In this document: positions 1 through 8,309 of the stretch, in pieces
Position numbering within the stretch: position 1 is the stretch's first letter
Layout: each line of letters starts with the position of its first letter
Assembly (NCBI RefSeq): GCF_014650775.1
Contig: NZ_BMVP01000002.1
Span: 496,001 to 560,000, forward strand
Origin: Streptomyces cirratus
Lineage (GTDB): Bacteria; Actinomycetota; Actinomycetes; Streptomycetales; Streptomycetaceae
Reading direction: 5' to 3'
Length of the DNA: 64,000 nucleotides
Program-made: the position numbers and the translations under genes
Notes under the pieces: model-generated
Seen by the model: the letters and a program-made list of their open reading frames with translations, nothing else
Database searches by the model: none
Told to the model about the DNA's origin: nothing

Positions 1-69
1 CGGCTCCGGGTCGGCGGGATGGTCCCAGTCGATGGTGACGGTCTGCGTCATGGCGACGGTCTGCAACAC
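1..69 (-). CDS. N-terminus of an unidentified protein, cut by the left edge
   Basis: Only the first 23 codons are present, on the minus strand running off the window. I chose the GTG at 69 because GGAGG lies about five bases upstream. An in-frame ATG at 51 has no ribosome binding site. The peptide begins MLQTVAMTQTVTIDWDHP and shows a short internal repeat (QTV twice, also visible in the DNA). Too little is present to assign a family, so no function is offered. Confidence 0.55.
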   Translation of the reverse strand, partial: MLQTVAMTQTVTIDWDHPADPEP

Positions 70-157
70 GGCGTCCTCCGGCTTCGGCCCCCCGAGGTCC
101 CCGGGCGGCCTAACGACGGCGGGCGCCCCTGGTTTCGCGTGCGCGCTGCGCGAGAGC

Positions 158-198
158 GCCGCTCCCGGTCCGGCCGGCGGGCGCGGACCGGGAGCGGC
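158..198 (-). terminator. Perfect 14-bp hairpin downstream of the 64-residue gene
   Basis: Arms 158-171 and 185-198 are perfectly complementary with a 13-base loop. The hairpin begins 22 bases past the stop of the minus-strand gene at 220-414. There is no U-tract, a common arrangement in Streptomyces terminators. Confidence 0.55.
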
Positions 199-219
199 GT
201 CGTGGACCTGCCCCGGTGC

Positions 220-414
220 CTACGGCAGGTAGCGTTCGATGACCGACGGCCCCTCGCGCTCGATCATCTTCCGGGCCTTCTCGACCCGCTCCGGAGTCGG
301 GTCGGCGCCCGTCGCCATGACGAGGTCCTCGGGGTCGTAAGGCCGCTCGCCGCCGGTCCACAGCTTGGACGGGCGGTCCGCGTGCTGGGGCTGCTGGTCC
401 GATTCACGTTCCAT
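220..414 (-). CDS. Small conserved-looking hypothetical protein (64 aa)
   Basis: This short acidic/basic protein has no signal peptide or membrane segment. I accept it as real because its ATG is preceded by a strong GAGGAGGT ribosome binding site and because codon use shows the expected G/C third-position bias. The stop is followed by a 14-bp hairpin at 158-198. The sequence includes YDPEDLVMATG and a probable helix ending VIEREGPSVIERYLP-like (residues about 42-64). I do not recognise a family. It is a monocistronic unit between the left-edge gene and the DUF218 gene. Confidence 0.6.
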   Translation of the reverse strand: MERESDQQPQHADRPSKLWTGGERPYDPEDLVMATGADPTPERVEKARKMIEREGPSVIERYLP

Positions 415-527
415 CGCGTACCTCCTCGGGGGTGTCCCCGTTCCCCATCATCCTCCGGCGCACACGCCATGAACGCACGTCGACCGACAAACTTCCGGAA
501 ACCCCGGCAAACCGCAGCAAACCGCGC

Positions 528-1538
528 TCAGTGCACCACCAGCGTCAGCACCACACCCAGCGCGAACAGCGACCCGCAGACGGCCAGATTGACGCCCTTG
601 TGCTCCATGAACACCGCCGCGAACTCGCGGATCGTCGCGCTCGGCCAGAAGTAGGCGGCCGTCGGAGCCCCCAGCACCTGCCCGTCGACCCCGGCCTTGC
701 GGGCCATCATGGCCGCCCGGAAGGCGTGGAAGTTGTTGGTCACGACCACGCACCGGTACCCCGGTGTCCCCTCCGCCATGATGGCCGCGCTGAGGGAGAG
801 GTTCTCCTCCGTCGTACGGGAGCGGTCCTCCAGGCGGATGTGCTCCTCCGGGACGCCCTCCGCGATCAGCCAGTCCGCCATGGCGCGCGCCTCGGCGACC
901 TTCTCGTCCGAGCCCTTCCCGCCCGACGGCAGCAGCACCGGCGTCCGGCCGCCCCGGGCGCGCTGGGCCTCGTAGATCTGCTTGCCCTTGCGCAGCCGGG
1001 AGGCCAGCAGGGGCGGCACCCGGTCGCCGCACACCAGGCCGGAGCCGAGCATCACGACGTAGTCGACGTCGCCGCGCACCTTGAGCCGCCCGTAGAGGTA
1101 GGCGTACGCGAGGAAGCACAGGAAGAGGAACGAGACGTAGGCCGCGATCATGACCACCATCGCGGTCATCCCGGCCAGCTTGCCCGAGCCGCTCAGTACC
1201 GTGACGAGTGCCAGCGCGAGCACCCCGAAGATCGCGAGGCCGGCCAGCAGCGACAGCAGGTTGCCGAGACTGCGGCCCTCCTTGCGCACCATCGTCACGC
1301 CGTTGGCGATCAGGAAGCAGGCGAGCGCCACCACCCCGAGGGCCGGCAGCAGGAGCACGGCGAGCACCAGCGGTGCCGCGAGGGCCGGCGGCAGCTGCGA
1401 TATCCGCGACAGCAGCCCGAGCGCCAGGCTGATGAACGTGAGCCCCAGCAGGACCGCGTTGCGAAAGCGCCGGCGGTCCTCGCGCACGCTCAGGCAGAGG
1501 AAGACGAACAGCACCGCGGCGGGGACAAAAGCGATCAT
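528..1538 (-). CDS. YdcF/SanA-like DUF218 integral membrane protein
   Basis: The N-terminal third (residues 1-145) holds about four to five hydrophobic segments. A DUF218 domain follows from about residue 150, with the family pattern VVMLGSGL near its start, LPSGGKGSDE, a later EDRSRTTEENL block and VVTNNFHAFRA. DUF218 proteins (YdcF, SanA, ElyC in E. coli) are linked to cell-envelope integrity and lipid-carrier metabolism, but the reaction is unproven. A last hydrophobic stretch ends the protein. I place the start at the ATG at 1538 rather than the in-frame ATG at 1547. A TACGAT -10 element (1546-1551) sits seven bases upstream, there is no Shine-Dalgarno sequence, and the 1547 codon lies inside that element. 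This predicts a leaderless mRNA. The assignment is good at family level; the cellular role is unknown. Confidence 0.85.
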   Translation of the reverse strand: MIAFVPAAVLFVFLCLSVREDRRRFRNAVLLGLTFISLALGLLSRISQLPPALAAPLVLAVLLLPALGVVALACFLIANGVTMVRKEGRSLGNLLSLLAGLAIFGVLALALVTVLSGSGKLAGMTAMVVMIAAYVSFLFLCFLAYAYLYGRLKVRGDVDYVVMLGSGLVCGDRVPPLLASRLRKGKQIYEAQRARGGRTPVLLPSGGKGSDEKVAEARAMADWLIAEGVPEEHIRLEDRSRTTEENLSLSAAIMAEGTPGYRCVVVTNNFHAFRAAMMARKAGVDGQVLGAPTAAYFWPSATIREFAAVFMEHKGVNLAVCGSLFALGVVLTLVVH

Positions 1539-1545
1539 GGCGGTC

Positions 1546-1551
1546 ATCGTA
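1546..1551 (-). promoter_or_regulatory. -10 element TACGAT for a leaderless DUF218 mRNA
   Basis: Read on the minus strand, TACGAT is followed by GACCGCC and then ATG. The -10 to start distance of seven bases puts the transcription start at or next to the start codon. The ispH promoter at 58509 uses the same hexamer and spacing. Confidence 0.5.
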
Positions 1552-1608
1552 GGCGTCCCGCGTGAACGGTCCCCGGCCGAGGGCGGCCGGGCCTGGTGGC
1601 TGCGGTCC

Positions 1609-3171
1609 TTACGACGGTGTCCTGCGGACCGCGCGCCCGGCCAGGACGTCCGTCCTGCGCCCGTCGCGCATCACGAAACGGCCGTCGATCAGGACGTGGG
1701 GGATACCCGTGGGCAGCGCCCGCGGGTTCTCGTACGTCGACCCCGCGGCCACCGTGTCCGCGTCGAAGAGCACCAGGTCGGCGCGGTGTCCCGGGTGGAT
1801 CAGCCCCCGGTCGGGCAGGCGCAGCCGGGCCGCCGGACGGCCCGCGAGGTGTGCCACGCACTCCTCCAGCGACAGCACGCCCAGCTCGCGCACGTACCGG
1901 CCGAGGTAGTGGGGGAACGTGCCGTACGCCCTCGGGTGGGGCTTCGCGCCTTGGAGGATTCCGTCGGAACCGCCGGTGTGCGCGGGGTGGCGCATGATCG
2001 CCCGGACGTTCTCCTCGTGGCCCACGTGCTGGAGGACGGTGGAGCGGAGCCGGTCCCCGAGCAGCAGCCGCCGCGCCTGCTCCCAGTCCCGGAGGCGGGT
2101 GCCGACGTACCCGCCGAAGGCGGGGTCCACGACCCCGGACACCTCGACCGCCGACCAGTCCACCGGCACACCGTGGCAGCCGTCGGAGCCGTCGACCTCC
2201 AGCGCGTACCGGATCCGCCCGGCCTCGGCGTCGTCCCGGAGCCGGGCGAGCACGGCTTCGGGGCCACCCGCGCCCGCCCAGCTCGGCAGCAGGGCGACGA
2301 GGGTGGTGCAGCCGGGGGTGTACGGGTAGCTGTCGAGGGTGAGGTCGCAGCCCTCGGCCAGCGCCCGGTCGAGGAGGGCGAGCAGTTCGCCCGCCCGGCC
2401 CCGGTTCTCGGGGAAGTTCATGGTGGCGTGCGCGAGGTGCAGGGCGCAGCCCGCCTCGCGGGCCAGGGCGATCATCTCGGCGTAGGCGGCCAGGGCGCCG
2501 CGCCCGTACGAGCGGTGGTGGGGGCAGTAGTAGCCGCCGTACCGGGCCACCACCCGGCACAGCTCGGTCAGTTCGGCGCCGTCGGCGTACATGCCGGGTG
2601 TGTAGGTGAGCCCGGAGGACATGCCGACGGCCCCTTCGGCCAGGCCCTCGGCGACGAGCGTGCGCATCCGGTCCAGCTCGGCGGGGGTGGCCGGGCGGTC
2701 GTCCCAGCCGACCGCGTAGGCGCGGACGGTGCCCTGCGGGACGAGGTAGGCGGCGTTGACCGCGATGCCGGTGGAGTCGAGCCGGTCCAGGTACCCGCCG
2801 ACGGTGCGCCAGCCGAAGTCGGCGTCGTCCCCGGGGCCGTTCCAGCCCGCGATCGCCGCCCGGACCCCGGCGAGGGTGCGGTCGTCGGCGGGCGCGTAGG
2901 ACAGGCCGTCCTGGCCGAGGACCTCCAGGGTCACGCCCTGGGCGGCCTTCGCGCTGTGGTCCGGATCGCGCAGCAGGGCGAGGTCGCTGTGGGCGTGCAT
3001 GTCCACGAAGCCGGGGGCCAGCACCAGGTCGTGCGCGTCCAGGGTGCGCCGGCCGCCCGCCCGGATCCGGCCGATCGCCTCGATCCGGCCCTCGTGGACG
3101 GCGACGTCCGCGGCGTACGAGGGGCCGCCCGTGCCGTCCACGACGCGGGCCCCCCGGATCAGCAGGTCCAC
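1609..3171 (-). CDS. N-acyl-D-amino-acid deacylase family amidohydrolase
   Basis: This 520-residue protein is a metal-dependent amidohydrolase of the D-aminoacylase type, expected to release D-amino acids from N-acyl-D-amino acids. An N-terminal beta-sandwich segment is followed by GFVDMHAHSD (His59 and His61, the HxH metal ligands), an LHLAHATMN His, and a GGSDGILQG Asp region near residue 400. One oddity is striking. D-aminoacylases normally carry a GNCG-type motif whose Cys bridges the metal, and here the aligned segment reads VLGQDGLSYAP with Asp88 at the Cys position. The GTG start at 3171 lies eight bases from the TAG of the PLP-enzyme gene just upstream, so the two are probably translationally coupled. 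Exact substrate unknown. Confidence 0.85.
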   Translation of the reverse strand: MDLLIRGARVVDGTGGPSYAADVAVHEGRIEAIGRIRAGGRRTLDAHDLVLAPGFVDMHAHSDLALLRDPDHSAKAAQGVTLEVLGQDGLSYAPADDRTLAGVRAAIAGWNGPGDDADFGWRTVGGYLDRLDSTGIAVNAAYLVPQGTVRAYAVGWDDRPATPAELDRMRTLVAEGLAEGAVGMSSGLTYTPGMYADGAELTELCRVVARYGGYYCPHHRSYGRGALAAYAEMIALAREAGCALHLAHATMNFPENRGRAGELLALLDRALAEGCDLTLDSYPYTPGCTTLVALLPSWAGAGGPEAVLARLRDDAEAGRIRYALEVDGSDGCHGVPVDWSAVEVSGVVDPAFGGYVGTRLRDWEQARRLLLGDRLRSTVLQHVGHEENVRAIMRHPAHTGGSDGILQGAKPHPRAYGTFPHYLGRYVRELGVLSLEECVAHLAGRPAARLRLPDRGLIHPGHRADLVLFDADTVAAGSTYENPRALPTGIPHVLIDGRFVMRDGRRTDVLAGRAVRRTPS

Positions 3172-3179
3172 CGCGGCGG

Positions 3180-4460
3180 CTAGAAGAAGGTGCGGACGTA
3201 GTCGCCGACCGTGCCGTCCGCCTCGACGACCGGGATCAGCGGCCACTTCTCGAAGATGGTGCAGGGGTGGGACATGCCGAGCGCCACCCAGTCGCCCACC
3301 TGGAGGTCGTCGGCCGAGTCGGTCTCCAGCCAGGCGTGCTGGTCGGACAGTTTGACCACCCGGATCCCGGTGGCGGGCCGCTCCTGGCCGTCGAGCGGGT
3401 CCCGCACCAGCTCCGCCTCGGGCAGCCCGAGGTCGTACGCGATGTCGCGCTTGCCGGCGTTGACGAAGGCCTGGGTGGGGGAGGGCCGGGAGACGACCTG
3501 CGTCCACAGCCGGAACGCGGGGCGCAGGCCGCCCTCCTCGGGGTGGCGGTTGAACGGCGTCAGGCGCGTGTACCAGCCGTGGTCGTGGGAGACGTACGCG
3601 CCCGAGCGCAGGAGCCGAAGCGTCGGCCGCGACAGATCCGGCAGCTGCGCGAACACGTCGGCGACGGCGTCGAACCAGGACGAGCCGCCCGCGCTGACGA
3701 CGATCTCCTCCACGTCGGCACGGAACCGGCCCGCCTTGTCGAACTCGACGGCCAGACCGGTGAGCCGGCGCAGGTAGGCGTCCACGGACTCCGGATCCGC
3801 CCCGGGCACCTCCGCCTCGTACCCGGCGACGCCGACCAGGCGCAGCGTGTCGCTCTGCGCGACGGCGTCGGCGACGGCGCGGCAGTCGTCCTCGGTACGG
3901 GCGCCCGTGCGGGCACCCTCCCCGGCGCCGAGTTCCACGACGACGTCGACGGTGGCGCCCCGGCCCGCGAGGGCGCGGTCCATCAGGCGGACGCCGCGCA
4001 CGGAGTCGACGTAGCAGACGAAGCGGAACGCGGGGTCCGCGGCGAGTTCCGCGGCCACCCAGTGCAGGGCGGCGGTGTCGACGAGTTCGTTGGCGAGGAA
4101 GATCCGCTGGATGCCGAACGCGCGGTAGACGCGGGCCTGGTGCGGGACGGCGGCCGTGATGCCCCAGGCGCCGCGCTCCAGCTGGCGCCGGAACAGCTGC
4201 GGGGCCATGCAGGTCTTGCCGTGCGGGGCGAAGGCCAGGCCGTGGCGCCGGGCGTACGTCTCCAGCGCGGTCAGGTTGTGGGCGAGCGCGTCCGCGTCGA
4301 GGGTCAGGACGGGGGTGGTGAAGCCGCCCGTGAACAGGTCGCGGCGTTCGGCGGTGAGCTGACCGACGGTCAGGGCGGAGCGCTCGGCGTCCGGGGGGAG
4401 GCCCTTGAAGCGGTGGTCCACCGGTTCGTCGGCGAGCCGTCGGACTGCGTCGCTGCCCAT
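3180..4460 (-). CDS. PLP-dependent D-amino-acid dehydratase/deaminase (D-serine/D-threonine aldolase-like)
   Basis: The 426-residue protein has an alanine-racemase-type N-terminal barrel and a C-terminal D-Ser dehydratase-like domain. The PLP lysine is Lys82 in the APHGKTCMAP motif. The C-terminal SHPC motif (His398, Cys400) matches the zinc-binding HxC pair of eukaryotic-type D-serine dehydratases and low-specificity D-threonine aldolases. Expected chemistry is deamination of a D-3-hydroxyamino acid to a 2-oxoacid plus ammonia through an enamine intermediate, or aldol cleavage. It is cytoplasmic. It is first in an operon with the D-aminoacylase-like gene and divergent from a RidA gene, whose product destroys enamine/imine intermediates, and this favours the dehydratase reading. 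The start ATG at 4460 has only a weak GGATT-like site. Confidence 0.85.
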   Translation of the reverse strand: MGSDAVRRLADEPVDHRFKGLPPDAERSALTVGQLTAERRDLFTGGFTTPVLTLDADALAHNLTALETYARRHGLAFAPHGKTCMAPQLFRRQLERGAWGITAAVPHQARVYRAFGIQRIFLANELVDTAALHWVAAELAADPAFRFVCYVDSVRGVRLMDRALAGRGATVDVVVELGAGEGARTGARTEDDCRAVADAVAQSDTLRLVGVAGYEAEVPGADPESVDAYLRRLTGLAVEFDKAGRFRADVEEIVVSAGGSSWFDAVADVFAQLPDLSRPTLRLLRSGAYVSHDHGWYTRLTPFNRHPEEGGLRPAFRLWTQVVSRPSPTQAFVNAGKRDIAYDLGLPEAELVRDPLDGQERPATGIRVVKLSDQHAWLETDSADDLQVGDWVALGMSHPCTIFEKWPLIPVVEADGTVGDYVRTFF

Positions 4461-4633
4461 GCGGAATCCTCTCGCGTCACGCTGTGCGCGACGTTCGTTG
4501 CAGGTCGTGCCTGTTGCTGTCTAACATCCACGTTGACGACGGGGCAACGGGGGCCGGTTCCCGCTCCGCTACGGCGACGAGCCGTACGAGACCGTACGGG
4601 CAAGCCGTACGAGCCGACGAAGGAAGGCGCCCC
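4461..4633. promoter_or_regulatory. Divergent promoter region of the D-amino-acid module
   Basis: A plausible plus-strand promoter for the RidA gene is TTGCAG at 4498-4503, an 18-base spacer and TAACAT at 4522-4527. A near-palindrome, TGTTGCTGTCTAACA, overlaps the -10 and could be an operator. Closer to the RidA start, GCCGTACGAG occurs twice around 4581-4615. No regulator gene is adjacent. Confidence 0.35.
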
Positions 4634-5044
4634 ATGACCGAGAAGACCGCCGTCACGCCCGAGACCCACAACGCCCCGCCCGCGAGGTTCTCGCACGGCG
4701 TGCGCAAGGGGAACATCCTCCAGGTCGCGGGCCAGGTCGGCTACCTGCCGCACGTGGAGGGGCAGCCGGCCACCCTCGCCGGTCCGTCGCTGCGCGAGCA
4801 GACGCTCCGCACGCTGGAGAACGTCCGCTCCGTACTGGAGGCGGGTAGCGCGAGCTGGGAGGACGCGGTGATGATCCGCGTGTACCTCACCGACACCGGC
4901 CACTTCGCCGAGATGAACGACATCTACGACGCGTACTTCGAAGAGCAGGGCATCAAGGAGGCCCCGGCCGCCCGCACCACGGTCTACGTGGGCCTGCCCG
5001 CCGGAATGCTCGTCGAGATCGACGCGCTGGCCGTCCTGGGTTAG
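4634..5044 (+). CDS. RidA/YjgF-family enamine/imine deaminase
   Basis: At 136 residues this is the normal RidA length. Family features are the GQVGYLP segment, the ASWEDAVMIRVYLTD stretch, the invariant Arg in AARTTVYVGLP and the C-terminal LVEIDALAVL. RidA proteins hydrolyse 2-aminoacrylate and related enamines released by PLP dehydratases, preventing damage to other PLP enzymes. The ATG at 4634 follows GAAGGAAGG. The gene is transcribed away from the PLP dehydratase and D-aminoacylase genes, so the three probably act as one detoxifying catabolic module. A 9-bp hairpin follows at 5097-5123. Confidence 0.92.
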   Translation: MTEKTAVTPETHNAPPARFSHGVRKGNILQVAGQVGYLPHVEGQPATLAGPSLREQTLRTLENVRSVLEAGSASWEDAVMIRVYLTDTGHFAEMNDIYDAYFEEQGIKEAPAARTTVYVGLPAGMLVEIDALAVLG

Positions 5045-5096
5045 GCCCGCGCGACGGGCCCGGGCCCGCGTCGCGAAGTGCTCAGGCCTGTGCGAA

Positions 5097-5123
5097 GGGC
5101 GCCCCCCTGGCGGTGGGGCGCCC
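5097..5123. terminator. Convergent hairpin terminator between RidA and M14 peptidase genes
   Basis: Arms 5097-5105 and 5115-5123 (GGGCGCCCC/GGGGCGCCC) pair perfectly with a nine-base loop. It lies between two convergent genes and can serve both strands. No U-tract. Confidence 0.5.
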
Positions 5124-5137
5124 CCGTCACGCACCGG

Positions 5138-6475
5138 CTAGACGCAGTACTGCGCCTCCTTGCCGATCGACCGGTACATGCAGTCCGCGTTCTCCAGCAG
5201 CTGGAGCACGGCGTCGCGGTTGCGCGCCGTCTCGCGGTCGATCACCTCGTCGGGCGGGTAGAAGCCGCCCCCGCCGCCGGTGTCGCTCGGGTACATCTCG
5301 AAGGTGTACGCGAAGATCTTCTGGTTGCCCCACAGCCAGTCGTCGATCGTCCCGTCCGTGATGTACAGGTCGCTCGACTGCTCGGCCGTGTAGCCGTTGC
5401 TGGCCGCCATGCCGGTGCCGATCTTCTTGTAGGCGGCGAGGTCGTCGGCGGTCATGCCGGGGGCCGTGTCGTCGTACGTCCACCCGAACGGCCACATCAC
5501 CAGTTCGCTGTACGTGTGGAAGTCGATGGCGGCCTTGATCTGCTGCTTGCCGCCCACGACGCGGCTGCGGACGAAGTCCGCCACGACCTTCACCTCGGGC
5601 GCCGACTCGCCGGCCGTGCCGCGGTAGGTCTCGGAGCTCTTGCTGCCGCTGGAGCCGCCGCAGCAGCCCCACTTGTAGTTCCAGTTCCGGTTCAGGTCCG
5701 TGCCGACGTAGGAGGAACCGGAGTTGGGCTGGCGGTTCTTGCGCCACGAGCGGTAGGAGCCGGAGGCGATGTCGTACTCGCCGCCGTCGGGGTTGAGGTC
5801 CGGGACGATCCAGATCTCGCGGCTGTTGACCATGTTGGTGACGCGGGCGTCGGAGCCGTACTTGGAGCCGAGCTCCTTGAGCAGGTACAGGGCCATTTCC
5901 ACGGTCAGGTGTTCACGGGCGTGCTGGTGGTGCGTGAAGAGCACCTCGGGCTCGGCCTCGTCGGTCCCGACGTTGTCGCTGATCTTGATCGCGATGATGT
6001 CCCGGCCCTGGTACGACTTCCCGATCACCTGCTTGCTCATGATCGAGGGGTACTGGGCGATGCGCTGGTTGATCTCCGCCGTCGCCTCGGCGTAGTTGTG
6101 GTAGTTCGAGTCGGCGGACGGGAAGTCGTTCACCCCCGTGGCCACGCCGCCCAGCGAGCGGTCGGGCGGTCCGGGCAGCGGGGTGATCCGGTAGCCGAGC
6201 GCACGCAGGTTCTTGGCCTGGGCGGGGTCCGCGCTGACGACGACGGAACGGGCGTCCACCTCGTCGATCGAGACGCCGGTGCGCAGCAGGGCGGTGCGTT
6301 CGGCCGCCGTGGCCGGGCCCTGGACCTCGTACTGGGCGATGGACTCGTCCTGGGTGGCGGTCGAGGGGCTGGGTGGCGGGGCGGCCGTCGCGCTCATCCC
6401 GTAGGCGGGTGCGCCGAGGGCCAGGGCCAGGAGGGCCGCCGTGACGGCGGCCCTCCGACGGTTGTGGAGCCGCAT
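5138..6475 (-). CDS. Secreted M14-family zinc carboxypeptidase
   Basis: The 445-residue preprotein has an Arg-rich signal peptide (about residues 1-31, hydrophobic core [14 protein letters not shown]), a propeptide-like region to about 120, then an M14 domain. Zinc ligands are the HxxE motif in HHQHAREHL and the later His in [14 protein letters not shown]. Substrate-binding NRN appears in [12 protein letters not shown], and the catalytic Glu in YTFEMYPS. Streptomyces enzymes of this type act as extracellular carboxypeptidases T/SG. The ATG at 6475 has an AGGAGAA site eight bases upstream. A possible promoter is TTGACC at 6545-6550 with CACGCT at 6522-6527 on the minus strand. Four Cys residues are visible in the catalytic region. 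Confidence 0.93.
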   Translation of the reverse strand: MRLHNRRRAAVTAALLALALGAPAYGMSATAAPPPSPSTATQDESIAQYEVQGPATAAERTALLRTGVSIDEVDARSVVVSADPAQAKNLRALGYRITPLPGPPDRSLGGVATGVNDFPSADSNYHNYAEATAEINQRIAQYPSIMSKQVIGKSYQGRDIIAIKISDNVGTDEAEPEVLFTHHQHAREHLTVEMALYLLKELGSKYGSDARVTNMVNSREIWIVPDLNPDGGEYDIASGSYRSWRKNRQPNSGSSYVGTDLNRNWNYKWGCCGGSSGSKSSETYRGTAGESAPEVKVVADFVRSRVVGGKQQIKAAIDFHTYSELVMWPFGWTYDDTAPGMTADDLAAYKKIGTGMAASNGYTAEQSSDLYITDGTIDDWLWGNQKIFAYTFEMYPSDTGGGGGFYPPDEVIDRETARNRDAVLQLLENADCMYRSIGKEAQYCV

Positions 6476-6614
6476 GCGTTCTCCTGGGTGGGAGTGTGGG
6501 GGTAGCCGTGCGGACGCGCACAGCGTGCTCTCATGGCATGTCCGGGTCAAGAAGCCGAAACCGGCCAAAAAGCGGTCGGGCCGGTCGGTCGCCGGTCACC
6601 CCCACACGTACCGC

Positions 6615-8309
6615 CTACGGGAGCGCGTGGACCTTCGGACCCACCGTGTCGGACCAAGCGCTACCCGCCTTGGCGTCCCAGTTGGTCGACCAGGTCATCG
6701 CGCCGCGCAGCCCCGGGTAGGTCTTCGACGGCTTGAAGGACCCGCAGTTCGTGCCGCGCGCGAGGCAGTCCAGGGCGTTGTTCACGATGGCCGGCGAGAC
6801 GTAGCCGCTGCCCGCGCCGCTGGGCGAGGCGGGGACGCCGAGGCCCACCTGCGAGGGGTCGAGGCCGCCCTCCAGCTGGATGCAGGCGAGGGCCGTGAGG
6901 AAGTCCACCGTCCCCTGGGAGTAGACCTTGCCGTCACAGCCGTTCATCGAGCCGCTGTTGTAGTACTGCATGTTGACGACGGTCAGGATGTCCTTGACGT
7001 TCAGCGCCGTCTTGAAATAGCCGCCCGCCGTCGACTGCATGTCGATCGTCTGCGGCGCCATCGTCAGCACGAACGACGACCCGGCCTTGGCGGACAGCGA
7101 GCGCAGCGCCTGCGTCATGTAGGTCGGGTTGAGGCCGTTCTCCAGGTCGATGTCGATGCCGCTGAAACCGTACTCCTGCATCAGCGCGTACGCCGAGTTC
7201 GCCAGGTTGTTCGCGGAGGCGGAGTCGCCCACCGAGATGGTGCCCTTCTCGCCGCCGATCGAGAGGACGACCGACTTCCCGGCCGCCTTCTTCGCCGCGA
7301 CGTCCGCCTTGAACTGCGCCACCGTGTAACCGCCCAGGCCGGCCGAGTCCAGGGTGAAGGAGATGGCACCCGGCGTGGTCGTGGCGTCGGCGAAGGAGAC
7401 GGCGATGATGTCGTACTGCGCGGAGACGTCCGAGATCTTCTGGACGGTCGCGCCGTTGTTGAAGTTCTGCCAATAGCCCGTCAGGGCGTGCTTGGGCACC
7501 GCAGGATTGGGGTTCGGGTTGCCGCCGCCGGTGGTGGTCCCGGTCACCGCCGCCGACCTCGGACCCTCGCCCGCCGCGTTGTACGCGCTCACCTGGAGCG
7601 AGTACGAGGTGGCGGCGGTGAGCCCGGTGAGCTGGACGGGGGAGGCGGCGACGGTACGGACGCGGACGCCGTCCTGATACACGTAATAGCCGCTCGCGCC
7701 GCTGACCGCGTTCCACGAAAGGGTGAGGGCGCTCGCGCTCTGACCGGAAACGGCGGGCCCCGAGGGCGCCCCCGGGACGCTCGGACCGGGGTCGGTGCCG
7801 CCGCCCCCGTCCGGGCCGAAGACGCTGAATTCGTCCACCGTGTAGGCCGGCTGGCCGTACCAGCCGTGCGTCCAGACGGTGACCTTGGTGGTGTTCGGTC
7901 CGGTGGAGAAGGTGGTGGACAGCTTCTGCCAGCCGCCGCCGGAGCCCGGGGTCCAGGTGGACACGTCCTGGGTGCCGGTCCCGGTCGCGCCGAGGTACAC
8001 GTACGAGCCCTGCACCTGCGCGCTGAGCGTGTACGTGGAATTCGGCTTGACCGTGACGGTCTGGGAGCACTGGGCGCTGTCCTGGCCGGCCGGGGTGGCC
8101 CTGAGGGCGCCGCTGCCCGAGAAGACGGGGGAGGTGACGGCGGCGCCGCTGCCGCCCGTGCAGGACCAGTCGGCCAGGCCGGACTCGAAGCCTCCGTTAC
8201 GGACGACGTTGACGTCGGCGGCTTGTGCCGTACCGGCGGTGACGGCGGTCAGGGCGCCGGCGGCAAGGCTGGCGGCGAGGGGCAGGGCGAGGGAGCGTAT
8301 GCGGTTCAC
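6615..8309 (-). CDS. Secreted GH18 chitinase with CBM and fibronectin III domains
   Basis: The 564-residue protein has a signal peptide (1-30, ending AGTAQA-AD). A carbohydrate-binding module (about 31-163, opening with NVVRNGGFESGLADW), a Gly/Pro linker, one fibronectin type III domain (about 175-260) and a GH18 catalytic domain (about 275-564) follow. The catalytic motif reads SGIDIDLEN: the DxDxE core with its acid Glu is intact, but the outermost Asp of the usual DGxDxDxE is Ser. VLSIGG, MAPQ and MQYYN blocks are also present. It hydrolyses extracellular chitin to oligomers. The GTG start follows CCGGAG. Upstream is a DasR operator within the promoter, so GlcNAc-responsive repression is expected. 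Confidence 0.93.
   Translation of the reverse strand: MNRIRSLALPLAASLAAGALTAVTAGTAQAADVNVVRNGGFESGLADWSCTGGSGAAVTSPVFSGSGALRATPAGQDSAQCSQTVTVKPNSTYTLSAQVQGSYVYLGATGTGTQDVSTWTPGSGGGWQKLSTTFSTGPNTTKVTVWTHGWYGQPAYTVDEFSVFGPDGGGGTDPGPSVPGAPSGPAVSGQSASALTLSWNAVSGASGYYVYQDGVRVRTVAASPVQLTGLTAATSYSLQVSAYNAAGEGPRSAAVTGTTTGGGNPNPNPAVPKHALTGYWQNFNNGATVQKISDVSAQYDIIAVSFADATTTPGAISFTLDSAGLGGYTVAQFKADVAAKKAAGKSVVLSIGGEKGTISVGDSASANNLANSAYALMQEYGFSGIDIDLENGLNPTYMTQALRSLSAKAGSSFVLTMAPQTIDMQSTAGGYFKTALNVKDILTVVNMQYYNSGSMNGCDGKVYSQGTVDFLTALACIQLEGGLDPSQVGLGVPASPSGAGSGYVSPAIVNNALDCLARGTNCGSFKPSKTYPGLRGAMTWSTNWDAKAGSAWSDTVGPKVHALP

Noticed and set aside
432..1565. Long plus-strand open frames opposite DUF218 and other genes
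   Set aside because: They are antisense frames created by high GC; they have no ribosome binding site and show Arg/Gly/Ala/His-rich composition typical of shadows.
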